DNA of 64,000 nucleotides from Pseudomonas fluorescens (GCF_002022275.1 NZ_MSDF01000007.1:84479-148478); one strand, 5' to 3'. Counted from the first letter of the stretch, positions 8,540 to 17,119 are shown. Program-made: numbers and translations. The notes: generated by a model not told the origin, from the sequence alone.

Positions 8540-8657
8540 GGTTGCCCCCTTTGAGGGTGGTGCGCGTTGGCGAGGGTTATGTCGCCTTTTCCTACAGTGA
8601 TAGTAGCCCTAAGTCCTACGTAATGCTTGAACGAAACCACAACGAACTATTACTGAA

Positions 8658-8671
8658 TTGATCAGAATCCT
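8658..8671 (-). promoter_or_regulatory. ANR/FNR-like box upstream of the PA1414-like gene
   Basis: Read on the minus strand, this is AGGAT-N4-ATCAA, matching 8 of 10 positions of TTGAT-N4-ATCAA, with one perfect half-site. It lies in the 142-bp gap between the LysR stop and the small gene. Oxygen control is inferred from the site and from what is known of the P. aeruginosa counterpart. No convincing -10 was fixed downstream. Confidence 0.4.
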
Positions 8672-8681
8672 GACGGATCGT

Positions 8682-9575
8682 TCAAGCAATTGCCCGCGTG
8701 TCTTGCAAGAACGCTGTCTGGTCCTCTCTCTGCAGGTCGATCCACGCATTGAGGTTAGCGCCGAGCATACCCTTTCGCCACATCAGCCAGGTGGTAGCAG
8801 TGGCAAAAGGCCCGGTCAGGGGATGAACGGACACGCTGTCTTTGCCTGGCAAGCTTTCGAGCATGGATTCGGACATGAGTGCCACGCCTGAGCCGGCGAT
8901 CACGCAGGCAAGCATGCCTTGATAGGACTCGATCTCAATGGCCCGGCCCATGGCCACGCGATCGTGGGAAAACCAGGTTTCCAGCCGTGCACGGTAGGCA
9001 CAACTGCGGCGAAAGGTGAATACCGAACGCCCCGCCACATCTTGCGGCCCGCGTACCGGCGGGTGGTCGGCCTCGCAAATCAGCACCAAGCGCTCCTCGC
9101 ACAGCGGCACACCGTCCAGCGAAGCAATGGTGATCGGGCCATCCACGAAGGCAGCGTCCAGACGCCCGGTAATCAAACCTTCGAGCAACTCACCGCTGGG
9201 CGCCGATTGCACTTGCAGGTTCACCATCGGAAACGCTTTGTGATAACGCGCCAGGAGCTTCGGCAAATGGACCGCCGCCGTGCTGTACATGCTGCCGACG
9301 ACAAAGTCGCCGGCTGGCTGGCCACCTTGCACCGCCCCGTGGGCTTCGTCGTGCAGCGCGAGCAGACGGGTGCTGTAGTCCAAAAGTACTTTGCCCGCAG
9401 GAGAGAGCTGCAAGCGTTGTCGTTCGCGTACGAACAACTCGACGCCGAGTTGTTCCTCCATTTGTTTGAGCCGCGTCGACAGGTTTGACGGCACGCGATG
9501 CAAGCGTTCGGCGGCACGGGTGATGGAGCCCTCTTCCGCCACGGCCTGGAAAATGCGCAATTGACTGAACTCCAT
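8682..9575 (-). CDS. LysR-family transcriptional regulator (PA1413-like)
   Basis: A 297-residue LysR-type regulator starting MEFSQLRIFQAVAEEGSITR. The ATG at 9575 was chosen because GGAGAAAGG precedes it; an in-frame TTG four codons upstream lacks a ribosome site. The helix-turn-helix covers residues 1-60 and the substrate-binding domain follows (DFVVGSMYSTAAVHLPKLL near 90). It is divergent from an MFS transporter gene, and a perfect inverted repeat lies between them, so it probably controls that transporter and itself. Inducer unknown. Confidence 0.88.
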   Translation of the reverse strand: MEFSQLRIFQAVAEEGSITRAAERLHRVPSNLSTRLKQMEEQLGVELFVRERQRLQLSPAGKVLLDYSTRLLALHDEAHGAVQGGQPAGDFVVGSMYSTAAVHLPKLLARYHKAFPMVNLQVQSAPSGELLEGLITGRLDAAFVDGPITIASLDGVPLCEERLVLICEADHPPVRGPQDVAGRSVFTFRRSCAYRARLETWFSHDRVAMGRAIEIESYQGMLACVIAGSGVALMSESMLESLPGKDSVSVHPLTGPFATATTWLMWRKGMLGANLNAWIDLQREDQTAFLQDTRAIA

Positions 9576-9590
9576 ACCTTTCTCCAAAAC

Positions 9591-9615
9591 TGAATAAGTT
9601 ACTCACTATTATTCA
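9591..9615. promoter_or_regulatory. Inverted-repeat operator between the LysR and MFS genes
   Basis: TGAATAA and TTATTCA form a perfect 7-bp inverted repeat with an 11-base spacer, 16 bases upstream of the LysR start codon. This is the geometry of a LysR autoregulatory site. Binding is inferred. Confidence 0.5.
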
Positions 9616-9679
9616 TTTTTACAGAAAGTCAATCAGCATTAGCCTGAGGGTCATTCGTTTCCCCAAAGGAATCCCGAGC

Positions 9680-10879
9680 ATGTCTCCCCTGATTCGCTTA
9701 ACCGCCAGCTTTATCGCCCTGATGATGGCCATGGGCATTGGCCGCTTCGCCCTCACCCCACAGATGCCGCATTTGCTCAGTGAGGGGCAGATCGACCTGA
9801 CCGGCGCCGGGCTGATCGCTGCCGCCAACTACCTGGGCTATTTCGTCGGCGCGGTAGATTCGATTTTTGCCCGCAGCCATCACCATGTGCGCGGGCGTTT
9901 GTACGGTGGCCTGTGGTTATGCGTGTTGCTGACGCTGGCGTCTTACTGGGCCCATGGGTTCTGGCCGCATTTGCTGTTGCGCTTCGGGACGGGGGTCGCG
10001 AGCGCCTGGGCGCTGGTGATGATCACCAGCTTGAGCCAGCCTTTGGCGCTCGCCGCCGGGCGCCCTCGCCTCGGGGCCCTGGTATTTGCCGGGCCGGGAC
10101 TGGGGATTTTGCTGACCGGCTTGTTGGCCCTGGGCTCCAACTTGCTGCGACAGGATTCAGCCACCTTGTGGCTGGTGTATGGCGTGGTGGCTCTGGTGAT
10201 GTTGCTGGCGATCCTGCCGTTCCTGCCCCAACCGAGCCTTGCCAATGCGCCCGCGGCCGATGCGGGCAGCAATGAAAGCATCGCGCACTTGGGCTGGATC
10301 TACTTTTTGTACGGCTTGGGCTACATCATTCCGGCGACTTTTCTTTCGCAAATGGCCAGCGCGCAATTCAAGGGGGCCTGGCAAGCCGACCTGTTCTGGC
10401 CTTGCTTTGGACTGGCTGCCGCGATCGGCGTGGTGGTTGCAAGCCTGCGCCGCAAAGATCCGCAAACCACTCGCCGCTGGCTGATGACGACCCTGTGGCT
10501 GCAAGCGGCCGGGGTGTTTGCCTGCTTGCTGGGCAATGGTTGGGGCTTGGCATTCGGCGTGTTGCTGTGCGGCGCACCCTTCCTGGCGTGCATGCAGTTA
10601 GTGATGGCGCGCTTGCGGGATGTGGCGCCCCATGGCTACCAGCGCAGCACGGGAGTGCTGACCGCCAGCTTTGCCATCGGCCAATTGTGCGGCCCGTTGC
10701 TGGCCGCGGTGAGCAGCCATTTCAGTGGTGGCCTGCAACCGGCTTTGGTGATCGCTGGTTGCGGCCTGTTACTGGCAGGTGCGGTGTTGGTCAACCGGCA
10801 ACCAGCGGCGCGGGGATCCGAACCTGCTCGCGTCGAGCGAGCACCAGGAAAAACAGCCCTCCCAGGAAGCAGCCGGTAA
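9680..10879 (+). CDS. YbfB/YjiJ-family MFS transporter
   Basis: A 399-residue protein with about twelve membrane segments. The N-terminal pattern MAMGIGRFALTPQMPHLL and AANYLGYFVGAVDS is characteristic of the YbfB/YjiJ group of major facilitator transporters. The ATG follows AAAGGAATCCCGAGC. It is divergent from the LysR gene at 8682-9575, which probably controls it. The last 89 bases overlap the convergent NCS1 permease gene, so the final 29 codons (a hydrophilic, Arg/Pro-rich tail) are antisense to that gene's 3' end. Substrate unknown. Confidence 0.85.
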   Translation: MSPLIRLTASFIALMMAMGIGRFALTPQMPHLLSEGQIDLTGAGLIAAANYLGYFVGAVDSIFARSHHHVRGRLYGGLWLCVLLTLASYWAHGFWPHLLLRFGTGVASAWALVMITSLSQPLALAAGRPRLGALVFAGPGLGILLTGLLALGSNLLRQDSATLWLVYGVVALVMLLAILPFLPQPSLANAPAADAGSNESIAHLGWIYFLYGLGYIIPATFLSQMASAQFKGAWQADLFWPCFGLAAAIGVVVASLRRKDPQTTRRWLMTTLWLQAAGVFACLLGNGWGLAFGVLLCGAPFLACMQLVMARLRDVAPHGYQRSTGVLTASFAIGQLCGPLLAAVSSHFSGGLQPALVIAGCGLLLAGAVLVNRQPAARGSEPARVERAPGKTALPGSSR

Positions 10880-12233
10880 ACCAGGCGAAGTTGGCCAAAC
10901 CCTGCAACGCCGGGGTGAAGGTGATCGCGACGCCCACCAGCGTCGCAGGCACCAGCGCTTTGACCGCCGTCCAGTTCACACCGCCGTCGAAATAATAACG
11001 CCCGGTGGGGCTGTCATCGAACAACGCATCCACGTCGATCTTCTGCTTTTTGATCAGGTAGAAGTCCACCAACAGAATCCCGAAAAGTGGACCGATGAAG
11101 GCAGCAAGGATGTCCAGGGTGTAGTGGATCATCAGCGGGTTATTGAACAGATTCCACGGGGTGATAAAGATCGAAGCTACGGCGGCGATCATGCCGCCGG
11201 CACGCCAGCTGATTTTGCTCGGTGCAACGTTGGCGAAGTCGAACGCCGGGGAGACGAAGTTGGCTACGATGTTGATGCCGATGGTCGCGGTGACAAAGGC
11301 GAAAGCGCCGAGCAGAACCGCCATGCTGTTGTCGATGCGTGAAACGGTGGCGATCGGGTCATGCAGCATCTCGCCAAATACCGGCAAGGTGCCCGACACG
11401 ATCACCACGGTCACCAGCGAGAACGCCAGGAAATTCACCGGCAGCCCCCAGAAGTTGCCACGCCGCACGTCCTGCATGCTGCGGCAGTAGCGGCTGAAGT
11501 CACCGAAATTCAGCGTGGGCCCGGAGAAGTAAGACACCACCAGCGCTGTCGCAACGATCACTTGGCCGAAGGCCTGCCAGCCCGAAAGGGACTTTTCCGA
11601 CAGGCTGAAGTTGATATTCGCCCAACCCGCCTTCCATACAATCCAGCCTGCCAGGGCAAACATCACCGCATACACCACCGGCCCCGCCCAATCGATAAAG
11701 CGGCGGATGGACTCCATACCGGCCCAGAACACCGCTGCCTGCAGCACCCACAAGCTGAGGAAACCCATCCAGCCAAGGTAAGACAGGCCCGCGAAATGCG
11801 GTTCTGCATATACCGCCATCTGTGGGAAAAAGCGCAGCACTACGATGATAAGCGCGCTCGATGCCAGGTACGTCTGAATGCCGTACCACGCTACGGCGAT
11901 AAGGCCGCGGATGACCGCTGGAATATTCGCGCCGAACACCCCGAACGCCAACCGGCAAATAACCGGATACGGCACTGCAGCCTGCTGACTCGGCTTGGCC
12001 ACCAGGTTAGCGATGAGTTGCACGATGCAAATACCCGCGAGCAAGGCGATCAGCACCTGCCAACTGGCCAGGCCGAGGGCGAACAAGCTGGCGGCGAACA
12101 CATAGCCGCCGACGCTGTGCACGTCGCTCATCCAGAAGGCAAAGATGTTGTACCAGTTCCACTTCTGCGGCAGTGGGCCGAGGTCCTGGTTATAAAGACG
12201 CGGGCTATAGCCATTGGGAATTTGTTCGGTCAT
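10791..12233 (-). CDS. NCS1-family nucleobase:cation symporter
   Basis: A 480-residue permease beginning MTEQIPNGYSPRLYNQDLGP. The ATG at 12233 has GAGG nine bases upstream; a longer frame reaches 12311 without a ribosome site. Family motifs include NWYNIFAFWMSDVHSVGGYVFA in segment 1, GIQTYLASSALIIV, and NFGDFSRYCRSMQDVRRGNFWGLP in the middle. The tail contains YYFDGGVNWTAVKAL. It is distinct in sequence from the gbu permease. Members of this branch carry uracil, allantoin, hydantoin or related ring compounds. It stands alone, convergent with the MFS gene. A GntR-like site lies upstream. Confidence 0.87.
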   Translation of the reverse strand: MTEQIPNGYSPRLYNQDLGPLPQKWNWYNIFAFWMSDVHSVGGYVFAASLFALGLASWQVLIALLAGICIVQLIANLVAKPSQQAAVPYPVICRLAFGVFGANIPAVIRGLIAVAWYGIQTYLASSALIIVVLRFFPQMAVYAEPHFAGLSYLGWMGFLSLWVLQAAVFWAGMESIRRFIDWAGPVVYAVMFALAGWIVWKAGWANINFSLSEKSLSGWQAFGQVIVATALVVSYFSGPTLNFGDFSRYCRSMQDVRRGNFWGLPVNFLAFSLVTVVIVSGTLPVFGEMLHDPIATVSRIDNSMAVLLGAFAFVTATIGINIVANFVSPAFDFANVAPSKISWRAGGMIAAVASIFITPWNLFNNPLMIHYTLDILAAFIGPLFGILLVDFYLIKKQKIDVDALFDDSPTGRYYFDGGVNWTAVKALVPATLVGVAITFTPALQGLANFAWFTGCFLGGLFFLVLARREQVRIPAPLVAG

Positions 12234-12296
12234 CGCTGGGTCCTCGAAATACCGGCTCGCGCTTGCTTTCAGGGTGCATACGGGAGGCGGCATGGT

Positions 12297-12306
12297 TTGT
12301 ATACGA
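12297..12306. promoter_or_regulatory. Possible GntR-type site upstream of the NCS1 permease
   Basis: TTGTATACGA differs by one base from the palindrome TTGTATACAA, which several GntR/FadR-group regulators recognise. It is 64 bp before the permease start. The match is short and the call is tentative. Confidence 0.25.
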
Positions 12307-12429
12307 GGCATTCAGCAGAATACGTGCCAATAGAACACAATCCCCATGGGGCGGTGTTTCAAAGCAGGTAATAGAGGCTAGTAAACAAAGACTGCGCTCA
12401 GCAACGGTGCAGTAAAATCCTGTACACAA

Positions 12430-12828
12430 TCACGGGCGCACCCGATGTGCACACAGATGACCGACCGTGCAGCAGACAGCCGTCAGGACCGTGCCCCAGG
12501 CCATGTCCATGATCGCAAGGCTCGCAGACCAGCCTTGCAACGTGGCCCAATTGCTCAAGTCGTAGGTGCCATAAGCAACCAGCCCAAGCAAAGCGCCCAG
12601 ACGCGCAGCGCGTTGCCAACTACCACTGGGCAGGACCACGAACACCACACAACCGATGACATACAGGAGATAAAACACCACGGCGGGCAACAGGCGAGGC
12701 TGATCAAGCATCAGCGGGCCAAGCAGGCCCTTGTAGGTCGGGCCCATGAGGACGCCGAGCCAGAGACCGTCGAGTACCAGGAAGGTGAGCAAGGTGCCAA
12801 GGTAGGCGAAAATGACTTTTCTGGACAT
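12430..12828 (-). CDS. DUF2177 family membrane protein
   Basis: A 132-residue protein with four predicted membrane segments. The opening (VIFAYLGTLLTFLVLDGLWLGVLMGPTYKGLLGPLM) and GLVAYGTYDLSNWATLQGWS near residue 90 match the DUF2177 family, whose function is unknown. The ATG has GGAG nine bases upstream. It stands between the permease promoter region and the S1-domain gene. Confidence 0.85.
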   Translation of the reverse strand: MSRKVIFAYLGTLLTFLVLDGLWLGVLMGPTYKGLLGPLMLDQPRLLPAVVFYLLYVIGCVVFVVLPSGSWQRAARLGALLGLVAYGTYDLSNWATLQGWSASLAIMDMAWGTVLTAVCCTVGHLCAHRVRP

Positions 12829-12880
12829 TGAGGCAGGCTCCGTAAGCGCCGAAGGACGCCTACGGAAGAGCGAACGTCGA

Positions 12881-13717
12881 TCAGCTTAGTTCAATGCGAT
12901 CCGCATGAATCACAATCTGGCCCTGCTTGTAGAGCGCACCAATGGCCTTCTTGAAGTTGCCCTTGCTGACGCCGAACAAGTTGCTGATCACCGCCGGGTC
13001 GCTTTTATCGCTGACCGGCAAGCTGCCGTTGTTATCGCGCAACTTGGCGAGGATCTTCGAGTTGAGGCTGGACGCGGCTTCCTGGCCGACCGGTTGCAGG
13101 CTCAGGCTGATGTTGCCATCGGCGCGAATCTCTTTGATAAAGCCTTTCTCTTCCTTGCCCGGACGCAGGAACTTGAACACTTCGTTCTTGTGGATCAGGC
13201 CCCAGTGTTTGTTGTTGATGATCGCCTTGAAGCCCATGTCGGTGGCTTCGGCCACCAGCAGGTCGACTTCCTGGCCGACCTGGTAGTTCGCCGGGGTCTT
13301 GTCCAGGTAGCGATCCAGCCGCGCGGTGGCGGTGATGCGCTTGGTGTGCTTGTCGAGGTAGACGTGCACGACGCAGTACTCACCGGCGGTCATCTGGCGT
13401 TTTTCTTCGGAATACGGCAGCAACAGATCCTTGGGCAGACCCCAGTCGAGGAACACACCGATGCTGTTGACTTCCACGACTTTCAAACTGGCAAATTCGC
13501 CGACTTGAACTTTCGGTTTTTCAGTCGTGGCGATAAGTTTGTCATCGCTGTCCAGATAAATGAAAACGTTAAGCCAGTCTTCATCTTCACTGGGAATATC
13601 TTTGGGGATATACCGATTGGGCAAGAGGATTTCACCGTCTTGCGCACCGTCCAGGTACAAACCAAAGTTAGTGTGTTTAACCACTTGCAAGCTGTTGTAG
13701 CGCCCGACTAAAGCCAT
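12881..13717 (-). CDS. CvfB-family S1-like RNA-binding protein
   Basis: A 278-residue protein starting MALVGRYNSLQVVKHTNFG. It contains successive S1-like OB folds: residues 1-60 (GLYLDGAQDGEILLPNRYIP), 70-130 (SLKVVEVNSIGVFLDWGLPKDLLLPYSEE), and 145-210 (VDLLVAEATDMGFKAIINNKHWGLIHKNEVF). A C-terminal winged-helix segment follows (SDPAVISNLFGVSKGNFKKAIGALYKQGQI). This is the layout of conserved virulence factor B (YitL), an RNA-binding protein. The ATG at 13717 was preferred to the one at 13732 because family members start at this point. RNA target unknown. Confidence 0.88.
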   Translation of the reverse strand: MALVGRYNSLQVVKHTNFGLYLDGAQDGEILLPNRYIPKDIPSEDEDWLNVFIYLDSDDKLIATTEKPKVQVGEFASLKVVEVNSIGVFLDWGLPKDLLLPYSEEKRQMTAGEYCVVHVYLDKHTKRITATARLDRYLDKTPANYQVGQEVDLLVAEATDMGFKAIINNKHWGLIHKNEVFKFLRPGKEEKGFIKEIRADGNISLSLQPVGQEAASSLNSKILAKLRDNNGSLPVSDKSDPAVISNLFGVSKGNFKKAIGALYKQGQIVIHADRIELS

Positions 13718-14038
13718 TTCCGATACCCTCATTACGTGGGCGGCATTCTACCCGAGTTGCGCCCGGCACGCGCGCGCGCCTGAAAAATCGCGGGCTGGCG
13801 TGGCGTTCTGCTAGCCACGCCCCGCTCGTCTGATCAGACAAATCAATTTCGCCCGGATGCCAGCAGTGCTGCTCCTGCGGTTTCCAGTTAAAACAGCAAG
13901 TTACGGGCTTATTTCAAGAATAAACTCCGCCTGTTTCCCGCTCCGCTCACTATTCCCGGGGGATATTTGCCAAGCAATTGTCAAGTATTTCCTGTACGAT
14001 GCCTGGCCAAGTTAATTTTCTACAGGTTAGTGGCCGCC
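13718..14038. other. 320-bp intergenic region between the CvfB-like gene and a small gene
   Basis: It contains a hairpin at 13797-13821 (GGCGTGGC and GCCACGCC around a nine-base loop) and a short alternating CG run near 13769-13780. The final 90 bases are AT-richer and presumably hold the promoter of the small gene; no clear -35/-10 pair could be fixed. No coding sequence is evident. Confidence 0.5.
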
Positions 14039-14218
14039 ATGCGCGTAAAAGCATCCAACAGCAAAGCAAAGCCAGCTCCCGCCGTTGAAACCAGCGAATC
14101 GATCAACAGCCAGATTGCTGCGTTCCTCAAGTCCGGCGGCGAAATCCAGCAAATTGCCAAGGGCGTGAGCGGCCAGACTTTCGGCCCGTCCAAGCAGATC
14201 AGCCTGGGCAAAAAGTAA
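14039..14218 (+). CDS. Conserved small basic protein of unknown function
   Basis: A 59-residue frame beginning MRVKASNSKAKPAPAVETSE. It has a basic, proline/alanine-rich head, a helical middle (INSQIAAFLKSGGEIQQIAKG) and the tail VSGQTFGPSKQISLGKK. An in-frame GTG at 14030 is an alternative start but is only three bases from the ACAGG site. Codon use looks like that of neighbouring genes. I recall similar small frames in other pseudomonads without an established role. A stem-loop without a T tract follows at 14241-14269. Confidence 0.6.
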   Translation: MRVKASNSKAKPAPAVETSESINSQIAAFLKSGGEIQQIAKGVSGQTFGPSKQISLGKK

Positions 14219-14424
14219 AAACCGCGCAATACACCTGGTCCCTAAGCGTCTTGCCATCAAGGCGCTAGGACTAGAGCCCGAAACACCTTCATGCGACACC
14301 CTCCGATGTGTAAATCGACGAACGGGCCTCATCTCTCGGCATTCGCCGGTATGCTTGCACACGTCTAGCACGGGCATCTGCCCGACTTTTTCGTTACTGC
14401 TCCTCGCTTTTCATGGAGTGAAGC

Positions 14425-15147
14425 GTGTTCAAACCCTGCATTTTCCTGATCGCGGCCCTTGTCGCCAGCCCCCTCGCCGAAGCGCAGATATTCCAGCGCG
14501 AACTCGGTGACTTCGACCTGAAATTGGGCACCACCCCCAGCCGCAGCATGGCCCAGGGCCTGGTCAAACCGACGTCGCCGGGTAGCGACGCGTTTCACGG
14601 CGGCCTGGATTTGAGCCATGACAGCGGCCTGTATTTCGGCCAGTTTTCACCAAACATAGGGCTGTCTTCGGCCAGCAACCTCGAAGTCGATTCCTACATG
14701 GGCTTCAAACATCCCTTCGACCAGACGCTGGGCTACGAAGTCGGATTGATCCATTACAGCTACCCCAAACTCAGCCCACTCGACAGCCAGGCGTTCTACG
14801 GCGGCCTGAACCTGCTGGGTAATCGCTTCGGCGCGTCCTTCAGCAATGACCCGGACCGCCAGGACAGCACCCTGTTTGCCGACCTCGGCGGCACCCAGCC
14901 CTTCGGCATCGGCGTGAGCATGAAGTACACCACTCACCAACTCGGCACCCCGGTGTCGGTGGACGGCGGCTCGATTCGCAGCTTCAGCGACTGGTCAGTG
15001 CAGTTTTCCCGCGAGTGGATGGGCGTCGACCTCGACCTGATCTACAGCGACTCCAGCCTCAGCGGCGGTGACTGCTCGGCCTACTCCGGACACAATTCGC
15101 AATGCGATGGCCTGTTGACCTTGAAGGCCGCACGGTCGTTTTATTGA
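14425..15147 (+). CDS. TorF-family putative outer-membrane porin
   Basis: A 240-residue protein with a signal peptide (MFKPCIFLIAALVASPLAEA, cleavage after residue 20). Alternating beta-strand repeats of the TorF/Gcw_chp type follow: YMGFKHPFDQTLGYEVGLIHYSYP, ADLGGTQPFGIGVSMKYTTHQLG, and WSVQFSREWMGVDLDLIYSDSS. It ends in an aromatic residue (RSFY), as beta-barrel proteins do. Translation starts at a GTG with GGAGTG upstream. It would sit in the outer membrane; substrate unknown. Confidence 0.8.
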   Translation: MFKPCIFLIAALVASPLAEAQIFQRELGDFDLKLGTTPSRSMAQGLVKPTSPGSDAFHGGLDLSHDSGLYFGQFSPNIGLSSASNLEVDSYMGFKHPFDQTLGYEVGLIHYSYPKLSPLDSQAFYGGLNLLGNRFGASFSNDPDRQDSTLFADLGGTQPFGIGVSMKYTTHQLGTPVSVDGGSIRSFSDWSVQFSREWMGVDLDLIYSDSSLSGGDCSAYSGHNSQCDGLLTLKAARSFY

Positions 15148-15212
15148 TGGGCTGAACTGTCGCGCCCGGCGCGGGTTCACATGCACTAACTCATCTGCGC
15201 AAGGACTCGCCC

Positions 15213-16079
15213 ATGTTGCGTCGGCTAAAACTGCTGGTAGTACTGCTGACCCTGAGTCTGGTCCTCGCCGGCTGCAATCGCGTAGGCCTGGCTTACCGCA
15301 ATCTTGATGTGATCATTCCCTGGACGCTCAACGACTACCTGGACATGAATGCCGGGCAGAAGAGCTGGTTCAACGACACGCTCAAGGAACACCTGGCCTG
15401 GCATTGCACCACGCAGTTGCCTGGTTACCTGGATTGGCTCGACAGCCTGCAACAAATGGTCGACAACAATCAGGTCACAGATGCCGCCTTGCAGGCACGC
15501 ACGGTTGAGGCCAAGCAGGCGATCGCCGAGGTGGCGCGGGAGATCACACCATCGGCCATTGAGCTGTTGCAAGGCTTGGACGACAAGCAAGTCAATGAGA
15601 TGAACGCCGCGCTGGCCAAAGATTTGCGCAAGCGTCAGGACGAGTACCTCAAGCCGCCCCTGGCGCAGCAGATCAAAGAGCGCGCCGAACGCATGAACAA
15701 ACGCCTGGATGCCTGGATTGGCCCGCTCAGCGCCAGCCAGCAAAATCGTGTTACGGCGTGGTCGATTGCCCTTGGCGAACAGAATCAGGAATGGATCGGC
15801 AACCGCGCGCGCTGGCAGGCGCAATTTATCGACGCCGTGCAGCAACGTCGCAGTGCCGATTTCCCGCAAAAAATGCAGCGGTTATTGGTGGATCGGGAAA
15901 GCCTGTGGACGCCTGAATACAAACAAGCCTATGCCAAGACCGAAGCTGCAGCGCGTAGCTTGATCATCGACCTGATGGCCGAAAGCACTGTGCAGCAGCG
16001 CATGAAGTTAACGCAGAAAATTGACGGCGTACGCAGCGATTTCAAAGCGCTCAAATGCCTGAAGGCCACCTCAACCTAA
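15213..16079 (+). CDS. DUF6279-type lipoprotein
   Basis: A 288-residue protein with a lipoprotein signal: the lipobox LVLAGC places the lipidated cysteine at residue 21. The mature part is helical and charged, opening NRVGLAYRNLDVIIPWTLNDYLDMNAGQ, with a conserved W at the start of the domain. This resembles the DUF6279 lipoproteins of pseudomonads, whose role is not known. AAGGA precedes the ATG. The residue after the lipid cysteine is Asn, which would permit sorting to the outer membrane. Confidence 0.8.
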   Translation: MLRRLKLLVVLLTLSLVLAGCNRVGLAYRNLDVIIPWTLNDYLDMNAGQKSWFNDTLKEHLAWHCTTQLPGYLDWLDSLQQMVDNNQVTDAALQARTVEAKQAIAEVAREITPSAIELLQGLDDKQVNEMNAALAKDLRKRQDEYLKPPLAQQIKERAERMNKRLDAWIGPLSASQQNRVTAWSIALGEQNQEWIGNRARWQAQFIDAVQQRRSADFPQKMQRLLVDRESLWTPEYKQAYAKTEAAARSLIIDLMAESTVQQRMKLTQKIDGVRSDFKALKCLKATST

Positions 16080-16091
16080 AAGGTGGGCTTG

Positions 16092-16179
16092 TGTGGGAGC
16101 TGGCTTGCCTGCGATAGCATCACATCGGTTCGGCAGACACACCGAGCCGCCTGCATCGCGGGCAAGCCCGGCTCTCACA
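16092..16179. repeat. REPIN hairpin (GAGCTGGCTTGCCTGCGA type)
   Basis: TGTGGGAGCTGGCTTGCC at the left end; the right arm (GCAAGCCCGGCTCTCACA) is slightly degenerate. It lies between convergent genes. Confidence 0.8.
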
Positions 16180-16188
16180 TAAGGTCCT

Positions 16189-16578
16189 TTAAGCAATCTG
16201 CGCCTTGGACGCCACCTCAGCAAACGTCGCCGGGTCCAGCGGGTCCGACTGTTCGTCCAGCACCTGACGCGGGTGATCATTGCCCGGAATCGAGCTATCA
16301 ATCAGCGCCAATAACTGCGCGCCCAGCGCGGTAAGAATGAAATTCTCGCCATTTCCACCCTCGTCTTCAGGGCGCGATTCAATAAACCCCCGCTTGAACA
16401 GCAGCGCTTCATAATCCGCAGCGGTTTTTTTCAACGCATCCAGATTCCCGGTGGACTCGCCCGCCGTGGCCTTTTCGGCCGCTTCCTGCTCCGCGTACTT
16501 ACGCGGCGCAAAGCTGCCCTCGCCGTTCTGCACTTCATGCAGCAGACGTTCGATCAAATCCCAGTTGTAAGTCGTCAT
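16189..16578 (-). CDS. Conserved protein with a possible winged-helix fold
   Basis: A 129-residue soluble protein beginning MTTYNWDLIERLLHEVQNGE. The middle (LKKTAADYEALLFKRGFIESRPEDEGG followed by NFILTALGAQLLALIDSS) looks like a helix-turn-helix followed by a wing and resembles DUF2513-type proteins. The C-terminal 30 residues are acidic. An ideal AGGAGG site precedes the ATG. No partner gene is adjacent on this strand. Function unknown. Confidence 0.7.
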   Translation of the reverse strand: MTTYNWDLIERLLHEVQNGEGSFAPRKYAEQEAAEKATAGESTGNLDALKKTAADYEALLFKRGFIESRPEDEGGNGENFILTALGAQLLALIDSSIPGNDHPRQVLDEQSDPLDPATFAEVASKAQIA

Positions 16579-16734
16579 CCTGATTCCTCCTGCAGGCTGG
16601 TGGAAAAGTTAGCCCGTCAGAAGTAGTGACACGTCATGCCACTGGCCGTTCAGCCGGGCGGACGGGCGTCACTTCTCTGAACTTTTCAGACACAAACCGC
16701 CTCAACTGAATAACCCTGCCAAGGAGGTCCGACC

Positions 16735-17010
16735 ATGAAAACCCTGAGAACCCTGGCCATCGCCGCCACGTTGTTGAGCGCCCTGCCCGCTTGGGCCTGT
16801 ACCCCTGAAGAAGCCACGGCCAAGCGCGAGCAACTCGCCGAGAAAGTGACTCAGCTCACCCAGCAAAACCCGACCATGGCCAAAGAAATGAACGCAGAAT
16901 TGCAAAAGATGGACATGGACACGGCTTCGGCCGACTTGCCCGACAAGTGCCAGTTGATCGATCAACGCCTCAAGGATCTCGACGAGGCGGCGGCCAAAGC
17001 CAAAAGTTGA
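16735..17010 (+). CDS. Small secreted helical protein
   Basis: A 91-residue protein with a signal peptide (MKTLRTLAIAATLLSALPAWA). The mature part begins with Cys and has a second Cys near residue 72 (DKCQLIDQRLKDLDEAAAKA), so one disulfide is possible. The rest is a charged helix (EEATAKREQLAEKVTQLTQQ). The ribosome site is a full AAGGAGGT. It is expected in the periplasm. I do not recognise the family. Confidence 0.75.
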   Translation: MKTLRTLAIAATLLSALPAWACTPEEATAKREQLAEKVTQLTQQNPTMAKEMNAELQKMDMDTASADLPDKCQLIDQRLKDLDEAAAKAKS

Positions 17011-17046
17011 GCGGAAAAGCGAGACGCAGGAGCGTTCCTGGCCGCA

Positions 17047-17067
17047 TTCCCACGCAGAGCGTGGGAA
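17047..17067. repeat. Short extragenic palindrome
   Basis: TTCCCACGC and GCGTGGGAA pair around an AGA loop. This 21-bp hairpin is a common dispersed element in Pseudomonas genomes, recalled by family. It sits just before the bidirectional terminator. Confidence 0.6.
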
Positions 17068-17072
17068 CGATC

Positions 17073-17104
17073 AAAAAAAAACCGGACAATCGTCCGGTTT
17101 TTTT
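17073..17104. terminator. Bidirectional rho-independent terminator
   Basis: ACCGGAC and GTCCGGT form a 7-bp stem with an AATC loop, flanked by an A run on the left and a T run on the right. It serves both the small secreted protein gene (plus) and the DEAD-box helicase gene (minus). Confidence 0.9.
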
Positions 17105-17119
17105 CATATCAGCGCAGGC

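Noticed and set aside
13769..13780. Alternating CG tract as a Z-DNA or regulatory element
   Set aside because: It is too short and is expected by chance in DNA of this composition.
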